Source of the DNA: Mesorhizobium sp.
Lineage (GTDB): Bacteria; Pseudomonadota; Alphaproteobacteria; Rhizobiales; Rhizobiaceae
NCBI GenBank assembly: GCA_019635735.1
Contig: JAHBYX010000005.1
Location: forward strand, 124,001-188,000
Direction of reading: 5' to 3'
Length of the DNA: 64,000 nucleotides
Shown: one piece after another, positions 10,210-17,448 of the stretch
How positions within the stretch are numbered: position 1 is the stretch's first letter
How the letters are laid out: the number at the start of each line of letters is the position of its first letter
Made by a program: the position numbers and the translations under genes
Notes under the pieces: model-generated
Database searches by the model: none
The model's input: the letters and a program-made list of their open reading frames with translations, nothing else
Told to the model about the DNA's origin: nothing

Positions 10210-11178
10210 TCAGCGTTCCTTGACGTAGGCGACGCCGCCCGCCTTCGGAGGCACCGCCTTGCCGATGAAGCCGGCCAGCAGGATGACGGTCAGGATATAG
10301 GGCAGCGCCTGCATCAGCTGGACCGGCACCTGGCCGATGAACGGGAAGGCCGTGCCCTGGAAGCGGATGCCGAATGCCTCGAGGAAACCGAACAGAAGGC
10401 AGGCGAACATCGCCGGAACCGGCTTCCATTTGGCGAAGATCAGCGCCGCGAGCGCGATGAAGCCGCGGCCGGCGGTCATGTCTTTGACGAAGCCCGGACT
10501 CTGGGCGAGCGACAGATAGGCGCCCGCCAGTCCGGTCAGCACGCCGCAGACGATGACCGCGCGATAGCGCAGCCAGGTCACCGACACGCCGGCGGTGTCG
10601 ACCGCCGCCGGATTCTCGCCCACGGCCCTCAGCCGCAGCCCGAAGCGGGTGCGGAACAGCACCCACCAGGTGAGCGGCACCATCAGGAAGGCGATGTAGA
10701 CCAGCGCCGAATGGCCCGAGATCAGCTCGGCGTAGATCGGACCGACGAGCGGAACATCGCGCAGCGCATCGGCGAAAGGCAGGGTGATCGGGTCGAATCG
10801 CGCGTTGCCGGTGAGCTGAGGCGTGCGGCCGCCTTCCTTGAACCAGGCCTGGCCGAACAGGATCGTGGCGCCCGCGACGACGAAGTTGATCGCCACGCCC
10901 GAAACGATCTGGTTGCCTCGGTTGGTGATGGCGGCAAAGCCGTGGACGAGCGCGAAGAACACGGCGGCGAGGACCGCGGCAGCGACGCCGATCCAGGCCG
11001 ATCCGGTGACGGCGGCGGCCGACGCGCCGGCGAAGGCGCCGGCCAGCATCTTGCCTTCGAGGCCGATGTCGAACACGCCCGAACGTTCCGAATAGAGGCC
11101 GGCGAGGCAGGCGAGAAGCAGCGGGACCGAGAGGCGGATGGTCAGGTCGAGCAGCGAGATGAGGACGTCGGCGAACAT
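10210..11178 (-). CDS. Nucleoside-type ABC transporter permease 2 (YufQ/BmpB-like)
   Basis: Inner-membrane permease of 322 aa with about eight to ten hydrophobic segments. It belongs to the branched-chain-like permease family found in BMP-dependent nucleoside importers. The conserved segment YSERSGVFDIGLEGKMLAGA near the N-terminus, and a later loop with GENPAAVDTAGVSV, are characteristic. It is 1 nt after the partner permease gene and directly before cdd, supporting nucleosides as substrate. The partner substrate-binding (BMP/Med) lipoprotein gene is not in the operon as seen here. Confidence 0.88.
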   Translation of the reverse strand: MFADVLISLLDLTIRLSVPLLLACLAGLYSERSGVFDIGLEGKMLAGAFAGASAAAVTGSAWIGVAAAVLAAVFFALVHGFAAITNRGNQIVSGVAINFVVAGATILFGQAWFKEGGRTPQLTGNARFDPITLPFADALRDVPLVGPIYAELISGHSALVYIAFLMVPLTWWVLFRTRFGLRLRAVGENPAAVDTAGVSVTWLRYRAVIVCGVLTGLAGAYLSLAQSPGFVKDMTAGRGFIALAALIFAKWKPVPAMFACLLFGFLEAFGIRFQGTAFPFIGQVPVQLMQALPYILTVILLAGFIGKAVPPKAGGVAYVKER

Positions 11179-11179
11179 G

Positions 11180-12319
11180 TCAGGCGTCTCCCGCCGGCTT
11201 CGGTTTCAGTCCCATGCTTGAAGGCCTCAGCGAGGCCAGGGTCGCCTGCACGGCGGGACGGAACATGTGCTCCAGCGCGCCGGCAAAGAAGATCACCAGG
11301 CCCATGATGACGACGATCATCTCGCGGGTGATATTGGGCATCTCGAAGGCGATCTCCGCGCCGCCCTGGTAGAGCATGCCGAACAGGATCGCAGCGAGGA
11401 TGATGCCGACGGGATGCGAACGGCCCATCAGCGCAACCGCGATGCCGACGAAGCCCGCGCCGCCGACGAAACCGAGCTGCATCCGATCCTGCGCGCCCAT
11501 GATCGGGTTCAGCGCCATCAGGCCGGCGAGGCCCGCGGAGATCAGCATGGTGACGATGATGATGCGCTTTTCGCCGATGCCGGCGTAGCGCGCGGCCTTC
11601 GGGCTGTGGCCCATGGTGCGGATCTCGTAGCCCAGCCTCGATCGCCAGATCAGCAGCCAGACGCCGAAGGCGGCGAGAAGCGCCAGGAAGAAGGTGATGT
11701 TGAGCGGCGTGCGGCGCGCCGCGATGCCCAGCATGTTCAGAAGCGGCTCGAGGCTCGGGATGTTGGCGCCTTCGAGGAAGGTGCGCGTTTCCGGTGCCTG
11801 CTGTCCCGGCGCCTTGAAGACGTTGACCAGTAGATAGACCATCAGGCTGGCGGCGATGAAATTGAACATGATCGTCGTGATGACGATGTGGCTGCCGCGA
11901 TAGGCCTGCAGCCAGGCCGGGATCAGCGCCCAGGCCGCACCGAAGATCGCTGCGGCGACGACCGCGATCGGGAACGTGACCCACCAGGGAAGGATGGAAT
12001 CGAAGGCGAGGCAGACGACGGCGACGCCGACGCCGGCGACCGACGCCTGCCCCTCGCCGCCGATGTTGAACAGGCCGGCATGGAAGGCGACGGCGACGGC
12101 GAGGCCGGTGAAGATGAAATTCGTCGCGTAGTAGAGCGTATAGCCGATGCCGCGGCCCGAGCCGAACGCACCCTTGATCATCAGCTGCACCGCTTCGAAC
12201 GGGCTTTCGCCGACCAGCAGGACGACGAGACCGGCGACGAAAAAGGCGACGATCAGGTTGATGAGCGGGATCAGGCCATAGTCGGCCCAGGCGGGGAGTT
12301 TCGCGTAGGGCGCGCTCAT
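11180..12319 (-). CDS. Nucleoside-type ABC transporter permease 1 (YufP/BmpA-like)
   Basis: Inner-membrane permease of 379 aa, longer than its partner as usual for this family. It starts MSAPYAKLPAWADYGLIPL and has a first membrane span at about residues 14-37. The family motif FHAGLFNIGGEGQ is present, as is a loop with MGHSPKAARYAGIGEKR. The ATG at 12317-12319 overlaps the stop of the preceding hydrolase gene (ATGA), which fixes the start; longer in-frame readings upstream lie within the hydrolase gene. It pairs with the next permease and the double ATPase. Confidence 0.88.
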   Translation of the reverse strand: MSAPYAKLPAWADYGLIPLINLIVAFFVAGLVVLLVGESPFEAVQLMIKGAFGSGRGIGYTLYYATNFIFTGLAVAVAFHAGLFNIGGEGQASVAGVGVAVVCLAFDSILPWWVTFPIAVVAAAIFGAAWALIPAWLQAYRGSHIVITTIMFNFIAASLMVYLLVNVFKAPGQQAPETRTFLEGANIPSLEPLLNMLGIAARRTPLNITFFLALLAAFGVWLLIWRSRLGYEIRTMGHSPKAARYAGIGEKRIIIVTMLISAGLAGLMALNPIMGAQDRMQLGFVGGAGFVGIAVALMGRSHPVGIILAAILFGMLYQGGAEIAFEMPNITREMIVVIMGLVIFFAGALEHMFRPAVQATLASLRPSSMGLKPKPAGDA

Positions 12320-12867
12320 GGCAGGGCCTCGATCAGGGTACGCGTGTCGGAGATCTGCGCGTACTCGTTCTCGAGTATCGCCAGGGTGAGCGCATGGACG
12401 TCCTCCGCGGGCCAGTGGCGGCCCCTTCTGTCGGTGCGGTCGACGCTCGCCACCGCGTCTTCGGGTATCACCACCTCGAAGCCCAGGTTGCCGGCCATGC
12501 GCGCGGTCGCCTCGACCGAGTTCTCCAGCAGGACGCCCGTCATCACCAGCCGGTGCACCTGCAGTTCGTCCAGCACGTCCATCAGGTCGGTGCCGATGAA
12601 GGCGCTGTTGGTGCGCTTGTCGATCACCGGCTCGCCGGGCTGCGGCGCGACATCTGCCTTGAACTCGTTGCCGGGCGTGCCCGGACGGTAGGGCGAGGTG
12701 AGGTCCGTCGAATCGTGCCGGATGTGCACGATGGGCAACCGCCGGGCGCGCCAGGCGTCGAGCAGGGTCGCGATGTTGCCTTCCATCTCCGGCTGGCCGC
12801 GGCGGCCCCAGACCGGATCGTCGATCGCATTCTGCACGTCGATCACGAGAAGCGCGGGCGTCGTCAT
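12316..12867 (-). CDS. Isochorismatase-fold hydrolase lacking the usual catalytic cysteine
   Basis: A 183-aa member of the cysteine hydrolase/isochorismatase fold. Asp10 (LLVIDVQNA) and Lys84 (VIDKRTNSAF), two of the usual Asp-Lys-Cys triad, are present. The nucleophile position reads GVLLENSVEATARMAG, so Ser117 stands where most family members have Cys. Isochorismatases such as EntB and PhzD also lack the cysteine, so activity may not be amidase-like; the substrate is unknown. It overlaps both neighbours by ATGA, between the ATPase and permease genes of the nucleoside importer. A role in processing imported nucleosides or bases is an inference from position. Confidence 0.85.
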   Translation of the reverse strand: MTTPALLVIDVQNAIDDPVWGRRGQPEMEGNIATLLDAWRARRLPIVHIRHDSTDLTSPYRPGTPGNEFKADVAPQPGEPVIDKRTNSAFIGTDLMDVLDELQVHRLVMTGVLLENSVEATARMAGNLGFEVVIPEDAVASVDRTDRRGRHWPAEDVHALTLAILENEYAQISDTRTLIEALP

Positions 12868-14396
12868 TCCGCGGCTTCCTTCTGCTCGACGCCCGCCATG
12901 AGCAGGCCGAGCGCACCTTCGGTGGCATCGGGCCCGCGCTCGCCGACGATGCGGCCGTCGAACATGACGAGGATACGGTCGGACAACGAGCGGATCTCGT
13001 CGAGCTCGACAGAAACCAGCAGCACGGCCTTGCCGGCGTCGCGCATGGCGATCAGGCGCTTGTGGATGAACTCGATGGCGCCGACGTCGACGCCGCGCGT
13101 CGGCTGGCCGACGATCAGCACGCCGGGGTCCTGCTCCATTTCCCTGGCCAGCACGATCTTCTGCTGGTTGCCGCCGGAGAAATTCGCCGTCTTGAGATGC
13201 GGATCGGTCGGCCGGATGTCGTATTTGGCGATCTTGTCGCGGGCATCGGCCTCGACGGCCTTCAGGTCGAGGAACACGCCGTTCCCGTATTCGGGATCGT
13301 TATGATAGCCGAGGATCGAGTTCTCGTATTCCTCGAACGGCAGGATCAGCCCCATATGGTGGCGGTCTTCCGGCACATGGGCGAGGCCGCGCCGGCGCAG
13401 GTCCGCCGGATCCGCGGCGCCGGTGACGTCGACCGGACGCCCGTCGAGCATGACCGTGCCCGAGACCGCCTTGCGGATGCCGGCTATGGTCTCGATCAGT
13501 TCCGACTGGCCATTGCCCGCCACGCCGGCGATGCCGACGATCTCGCCGCCGCGCACGTCGAAGGAGACGTCCTTGACCATTGTGACGCCGCGCGAGTCCT
13601 TGACTGTGAGGTTGCGCACCGAGAGCTTTACCTCGCCGGGCTTGGCTTCGCCCTTCTCCACATGCAGCAGCACGCGGCGGCCGACCATCAGCTCGGCCAG
13701 TTCCTCGACGGTGGTCTCCGAGGTCTTGCGCGTCGCCACCATCTGACCCTGGCGCATGACCGAGACATTGTCGGTGACGGCCATGATCTCGCGCAGCTTG
13801 TGCGTGATCAGGATGACCGTCTTGCCCTCGTCCTTCAGCCTGCGCAGGATGAGGAAGAGATGGTCGGCCTCGGCCGGGGTCAGAACGCCCGTCGGCTCGT
13901 CGAGGATGAGGATTTCCGCGCCGCGGTAGAGCGCCTTCAGAATCTCGACCCGCTGCTGCAGCCCGACGGCGAGCTCCTCGATCACCGCGTCCGGCTCGAC
14001 CTCGAGCCCGTATTCCTGTTCCAGCCGGTGCAGTTCGCCCCTCGCCCTGGCTATGCCGCGGTTGAGCAGGGCCGCGCCCTCGGCGCCGAGGATGATGTTT
14101 TCCAGCACGGTGAAGTTCTCGACCAGCATGAAATGCTGGTGCACCATGCCGATGCCGTGCGCGATAGCCTCGTTGGGCGTCTTGATCGCCGCCGGCTTGC
14201 CGCCGATGCGGATCTCGCCGGAATCGGCCTGGTAGAAGCCGTAGAGGATCGACATCAGCGTCGACTTGCCGGCGCCGTTCTCGCCGATGATGCCGTGGAT
14301 GGTGCCCGGCTCGACCTTCAGATGGATGTCGCGATTGGCCCGAACCGCGCCGAAGCTCTTGTTGATCCCGACCAGTTCGATCGCCGCGTCCGCCAT
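12864..14396 (-). CDS. Nucleoside-type ABC transporter ATPase, two ABC domains (YufO-like)
   Basis: Cytoplasmic ATPase of 510 aa with two fused ABC domains. Domain 1 (about 5-240) has Walker A GENGAGKST and Walker B EILILDEPTGVLTP. Domain 2 (about 255-500) has the degenerate P-loop GVAGNGQSE and the signature FSGGNQQKIVLAREM. This is the layout of sugar- and nucleoside-type double ATPases. The start MADAAIELVGINKSF at 14396 sits where the ABC fold begins. A RutR-like palindrome lies 38 nt upstream. It is the first gene of the leftward nucleoside operon and overlaps the hydrolase gene by 4 nt. Confidence 0.9.
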   Translation of the reverse strand: MADAAIELVGINKSFGAVRANRDIHLKVEPGTIHGIIGENGAGKSTLMSILYGFYQADSGEIRIGGKPAAIKTPNEAIAHGIGMVHQHFMLVENFTVLENIILGAEGAALLNRGIARARGELHRLEQEYGLEVEPDAVIEELAVGLQQRVEILKALYRGAEILILDEPTGVLTPAEADHLFLILRRLKDEGKTVILITHKLREIMAVTDNVSVMRQGQMVATRKTSETTVEELAELMVGRRVLLHVEKGEAKPGEVKLSVRNLTVKDSRGVTMVKDVSFDVRGGEIVGIAGVAGNGQSELIETIAGIRKAVSGTVMLDGRPVDVTGAADPADLRRRGLAHVPEDRHHMGLILPFEEYENSILGYHNDPEYGNGVFLDLKAVEADARDKIAKYDIRPTDPHLKTANFSGGNQQKIVLAREMEQDPGVLIVGQPTRGVDVGAIEFIHKRLIAMRDAGKAVLLVSVELDEIRSLSDRILVMFDGRIVGERGPDATEGALGLLMAGVEQKEAAE

Positions 14397-14433
14397 GCGC
14401 CGTCCCGTTTCCCGGCCGGGTCCCTCCGGCTCT

Positions 14434-14449
14434 TTGATCGTTTGGTCAA
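14434..14449. promoter_or_regulatory. RutR-like operator upstream of the nucleoside operon
   Basis: The palindrome TTGATCGTTTGGTCAA reads TTGACCAAACGATCAA on the minus strand. It matches the known RutR consensus TTGACCA-N2-TGGTCAA at 12 of 14 fixed positions. RutR is a TetR-family, uracil-responsive regulator of pyrimidine metabolism. The site is 38-53 nt upstream of the first gene, a sensible place for an operator. No rutR gene is in the window. Confidence 0.5.
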
Positions 14450-14573
14450 AATCCCTAGCATGCGGCGGGTTTCGATGCCAAGAACCCGCGGGGCTTTTGC
14501 CCACGGCGCAGTGTCGACAAAAGGCGCTGTCATTGTCAATTTCGAAACGCCGCGTGCAGGGAGCCATCCAAAC

Positions 14574-14786
14574 ATGTCACCGGACACAGACGAGCGCATC
14601 ATCACCCTCGAACTCCTCGCCGCCGAGCAGGAGCGGACGATCCACGACCTCTCTGCCGAGATTTCGAAGGCCTGGAAGACGATCGACGAATTGAACCGGC
14701 GGGTCGAGGCGATGGCGCTCAGGCTCACCGGCATCGAGGAAGTCACCGCGCCGGAGATCCCGGTGACCAAGCCGCCGCATTGGTGA
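14574..14786 (+). CDS. slyX: SlyX family protein
   Basis: Small 70-aa protein of the SlyX family, whose function is not established. Almost the whole sequence (about residues 5-55) is a predicted coiled coil with heptad leucines and isoleucines (RIITLELLAAEQERTI, TIDELNRRVEAM). The C-terminus ends in VTKPPHW; a Pro-Pro-His-(Trp/Tyr) end is a family hallmark. The ATG at 14574 has GGGAG about 9 nt upstream. It is divergent from the nucleoside operon and 47 nt before mmcB on the same strand. Confidence 0.85.
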   Translation: MSPDTDERIITLELLAAEQERTIHDLSAEISKAWKTIDELNRRVEAMALRLTGIEEVTAPEIPVTKPPHW

Positions 14787-14797
14787 GGGGCGGGAAG

Positions 14798-14812
14798 GTT
14801 GCCGCTTTGTTC
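14798..14812 (+). promoter_or_regulatory. LexA-like SOS box before mmcB
   Basis: GTTG-N7-GTTC matches the alphaproteobacterial LexA box GTTC-N7-GTTC at 7 of 8 fixed positions. It ends 21 nt before the mmcB start codon. MmcB is known to be SOS-controlled in Caulobacter, which supports the reading; binding here is inferred. Confidence 0.45.
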
Positions 14813-14833
14813 CGAATCCCCTAGTCTGGCGCC

Positions 14834-15337
14834 ATGCCCATCGTCTCCCCGATCAAGTCCCCCAATCCGCTGGTCGACGGCCGCCAGTCCGAGCGCGCGA
14901 TGCTGGTGAGGCGCGGCGTGCAGCGGCTTTTCCTGGAAATGGGCGCGACGATCCTGCCCGAACTCTGCCTCGTCACCGGCCGGCGCGCCGACCTCGTCGC
15001 GCTGATGCGGAACGGCGACGTATGGATCATCGAGGTGAAATCCTCGATCGAGGATTTCCGCGTCGACCGCAAATGGCCGGAATACCGCCTGTTCTGCGAC
15101 CGCTTCTTCTTCGCCACCCACCCCGAAGTGCCGGCCGAGATCTTCCCGAACGAGTGCGGCTTCATCCTGTCGGACGGCTACGGCGCGGAGATTTTGCGCG
15201 ACGCGCCCGAACACCGCCTCGCCGCCCCGACCCGCAAGGCGCTCACCCTGCGCATGGCGCGTACAGGTGCGGCGCGGCTGATGGCGGCGGAGATGGCGGG
15301 GATCGCGATCGAACCGGTTGAGGGTGAGAGCGAGTAG
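14834..15337 (+). CDS. mmcB: MmcB family DNA repair protein (putative endonuclease)
   Basis: Protein of 167 aa from the MmcB family, linked in alphaproteobacteria to mitomycin C and UV damage repair. It has a PD-(D/E)xK nuclease-like core: Asp53 in RRADLVALM, then Glu67 and Lys69 in WIIEVKSSIEDF. The family-typical KWPEYRLFCDRFFFAT block follows. Length and start match the family. A LexA-like box lies just upstream. It faces the convergent S58 peptidase gene, with a family A palindrome between them. Confidence 0.88.
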   Translation: MPIVSPIKSPNPLVDGRQSERAMLVRRGVQRLFLEMGATILPELCLVTGRRADLVALMRNGDVWIIEVKSSIEDFRVDRKWPEYRLFCDRFFFATHPEVPAEIFPNECGFILSDGYGAEILRDAPEHRLAAPTRKALTLRMARTGAARLMAAEMAGIAIEPVEGESE

Positions 15338-15348
15338 CGTCGGCGGGT

Positions 15349-15462
15349 CGTCATCCTCGGGCTTGTCCCGAGGATCTACCAGCCTCGCAAGACTGGCAGA
15401 CATCGTTGAGGCGGATACTTGCCAAAGTCGGTAGATGCTCGGGACAAGCCCGAGCATGACGG
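15349..15462. repeat. Palindromic intergenic element, family A, copy 2
   Basis: A 114-bp element between convergent mmcB and the S58 peptidase gene. The left arm hairpin is CCTCGGG/CCCGAGG; the right arm hairpin is GCTCGGG/CCCGAGC. Each arm keeps its own pairing although the arms differ from each other at two positions. That pattern points to selection or generation at the level of the small hairpins. Confidence 0.9.
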
Positions 15463-15475
15463 CCGTCGAAGGCCC

Positions 15476-16603
15476 CTACATCCTCCCATACCGCCGCATC
15501 ACTTCCACCAGCTCGTCGTGCGGCAGCCCGATCGATGTCGCCCCATCCCGCCCCACCATCGTCCGGTTGGCGACCATGGAATCGATGATCGCCTCCTCCG
15601 TCGCCTCGACGACGCCCTCGTAGAGCGGGTCGATGTCGGCATTTGACAGCTCGATCATCCGCCTCAGCGTTCCCCTCGGCGCCGAATAGCCCTCCGCATT
15701 CGCCGTCGAGAAGGCGAGGAAGATGTCGCCGGAGGAATCGTGGCCGAGCGCGCCGGTGCGGGCCATGCCGAGCGCGACGCGGCGCGCCAGCTTCTTCGCC
15801 TGGTGGCCGGCGATCGGCGCGTCGGTGGCCACCACGACGATGATCGAGCCGGCCGGCTTGCCGCGCAGCAGGTCGTGGCCGATGTGCTGTCCCACCGGCA
15901 CGCCGAGGATGGTGCATTCGTGCCTGCGGCCGAAGTTCGACTGGACGAACACGCCGACGGTCCAGGTCTCTCCCGCCGCCGTCACCCGCCGTGACGAGGT
16001 CCCCGACCCGCCCTTGAAGTCGTAGCAGATCATGCCTGTGCCGCCGCCGACCGAGCCCTGCTCGAGCGGACCGGACGCGGCGCCGTCCAGCGCCTCGAAG
16101 ACGTGCTCGTTTGTCACGTGGAAGCCGTTGATGTCGTTCAGGTCGCCGTCGAAGGTCTCGGCGGCGACCGGCAGGCCCCAGGAATCCGTAATGCCGTCGA
16201 GGCGCGGGTAGAGCCAGCGGATCGTCGCGTCGCGGGCGATGCCGCAGGAATGCGTGTTGGTGATCGTCACCGGCATGTCGAGTTCGCCGGATTCCTCGAC
16301 CCAGATCGTGCCGGTCATCTCGCCATTGCCGTTGAGCGACCAGAAACCGGCGGCGCAGGGCACGGCGAGCCCCGTCTTGCCGCGCGGCAGGATGGCGGTC
16401 ACGCCGGTGCGCACCGGACCCTCGCCCACGACCAGCGGCCCGTCGCCCCGGATGATGGTCGAATAGCCGACCTCGACGCCGGCGACGTCGGTGATGGCGT
16501 TGAACGGCCCCGGCTCGCCCGGCAACGGCAGGCCGAGCCCGCGGGCGCGGACGAGACCGGAGGGCGAGCGGAGCCAGTGGGGAGAAATTCTGTCGGCTGC
16601 CAA
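15476..16603 (-). CDS. P1 family (S58, DmpA-type) aminopeptidase
   Basis: Self-processing N-terminal nucleophile hydrolase of the DmpA/BapA family, which releases N-terminal residues from peptides, including D- or beta-peptides. The protein is 375 aa. The autocleavage and nucleophile site is the Gly-Ser in KPAGSIIVVVATDAP (Ser253 by this start), close to position 250 of characterised members. GGGTGMICYDFKGGSG and GNGEMTG are also typical. I propose the TTG at 16603, which has GGAG 5 nt upstream. Reading further upstream enters a palindromic repeat and gives low-complexity residues. The start remains uncertain; the fold identification is firm. No signal peptide is obvious. Confidence 0.88.
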   Translation of the reverse strand: MAADRISPHWLRSPSGLVRARGLGLPLPGEPGPFNAITDVAGVEVGYSTIIRGDGPLVVGEGPVRTGVTAILPRGKTGLAVPCAAGFWSLNGNGEMTGTIWVEESGELDMPVTITNTHSCGIARDATIRWLYPRLDGITDSWGLPVAAETFDGDLNDINGFHVTNEHVFEALDGAASGPLEQGSVGGGTGMICYDFKGGSGTSSRRVTAAGETWTVGVFVQSNFGRRHECTILGVPVGQHIGHDLLRGKPAGSIIVVVATDAPIAGHQAKKLARRVALGMARTGALGHDSSGDIFLAFSTANAEGYSAPRGTLRRMIELSNADIDPLYEGVVEATEEAIIDSMVANRTMVGRDGATSIGLPHDELVEVMRRYGRM

Positions 16604-16640
16604 TTGTCGCTCCGTTGCATTAGATGGCGCAGCGAAGCTT

Positions 16641-16764
16641 ACCCCCACCCCTACCCCTCCCCACAAGGGGGAGGGGAATTGGCTCCGAGACGACGGGCGT
16701 CTCTTGGAAAGAGGTCCGTTGGCAGCGTCCCCTCCCCCTTGTGGGGAGGGGTAGGGGTGGGGGT
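16641..16764. repeat. Palindromic intergenic element, family B, between the S58 peptidase and actR
   Basis: Perfect 37-nt inverted arms (16641-16677 and 16728-16764) surround 50 nt of unique sequence. Each arm contains CCCTCCCC/ACAAGGGGGAGGGG-type pairing. The 94-bp element inside hrpB (20018-20111) has nearly the same arms. Confidence 0.92.
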
Positions 16765-16802
16765 ATCGACCGCTCTGCTGAGATACGACGGGTCGCTCAG
16801 CT

Positions 16803-17366
16803 CTATCTCGGCGCCCGCTTCGCCAATATCCGCTGCAGCGTGCGCCGGTGCATGTTCAGTCGCCGCGCCGTCTCCGAGACGTTGCGGTCGCACATTTCGT
16901 AGACGCGCTGGATGTGCTCCCAGCGGACGCGGTCGGCCGACATCGGGTTTTCCGGCGGCGCGATCGGGTCGGCGCCGGTGCGGGTGAGCGCGGCGACCAC
17001 GTCGTCGGCGTCGGCAGGCTTGGAGAGATAGTCGATGGCGCCGAGCTTCACGGCGGTGACGGCGGTGGCGATGTTGCCGTAGCCGGTCAGGATCACGGTT
17101 TTCGAATCGGCGCGCTTCTCGCGGATGGCGGCGACAACGTCGAGCCCGTTGCCGTCGCCCAGCCGCATGTCGACCACCGCATAGGCCGGCGGCCGCGCCT
17201 TGGCCTTGGCGACCGCCTCCTCGACGCTTTCGGCGGTCTCGACGGCAAAGCCCCGGCTCTCCATGGCGCGCGCCAGGCGGGTCAGGAAAGGCTTGTCGTC
17301 GTCGACGATGAGGAGGCTCGCATCTTCGCCGGGAGCCAAAGCCGGTTGTGTCGCATCTGCCGTCAT
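16803..17366 (-). CDS. actR: ActR/RegA-type redox response regulator
   Basis: DNA-binding response regulator of 187 aa. The receiver domain (about 16-130) has the acidic pocket VDDDKPF, phosphoacceptor Asp66 in VVDMRLGDGNG, and the conserved Thr and Lys regions VILTGYGNIATA and YLSKPAD. A short linker leads to a Fis-type helix-turn-helix at the C-terminus (SETARRLNMHRRTLQRILAKR). This layout is diagnostic of RegA/ActR/PrrA. These regulators control redox-dependent energy genes and, in rhizobia, acid tolerance. The ATG at 17366 was chosen over upstream options because the family begins here. Its sensor is encoded 82 nt upstream. Confidence 0.93.
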   Translation of the reverse strand: MTADATQPALAPGEDASLLIVDDDKPFLTRLARAMESRGFAVETAESVEEAVAKAKARPPAYAVVDMRLGDGNGLDVVAAIREKRADSKTVILTGYGNIATAVTAVKLGAIDYLSKPADADDVVAALTRTGADPIAPPENPMSADRVRWEHIQRVYEMCDRNVSETARRLNMHRRTLQRILAKRAPR

Positions 17367-17448
17367 GGCGCCCTGTCCCGCTGTACTGCTTCTTCTTGTC
17401 GCACTATATATGCGACACCCGGGGAATAATCCAAGAGTTGCGCCGGCT

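Noticed and set aside
13062..14573. An N-terminal extension of SlyX running antisense through the ABC ATPase gene
   Set aside because: The SlyX family begins at 14574, and the upstream frame is antisense to a clear ATPase.
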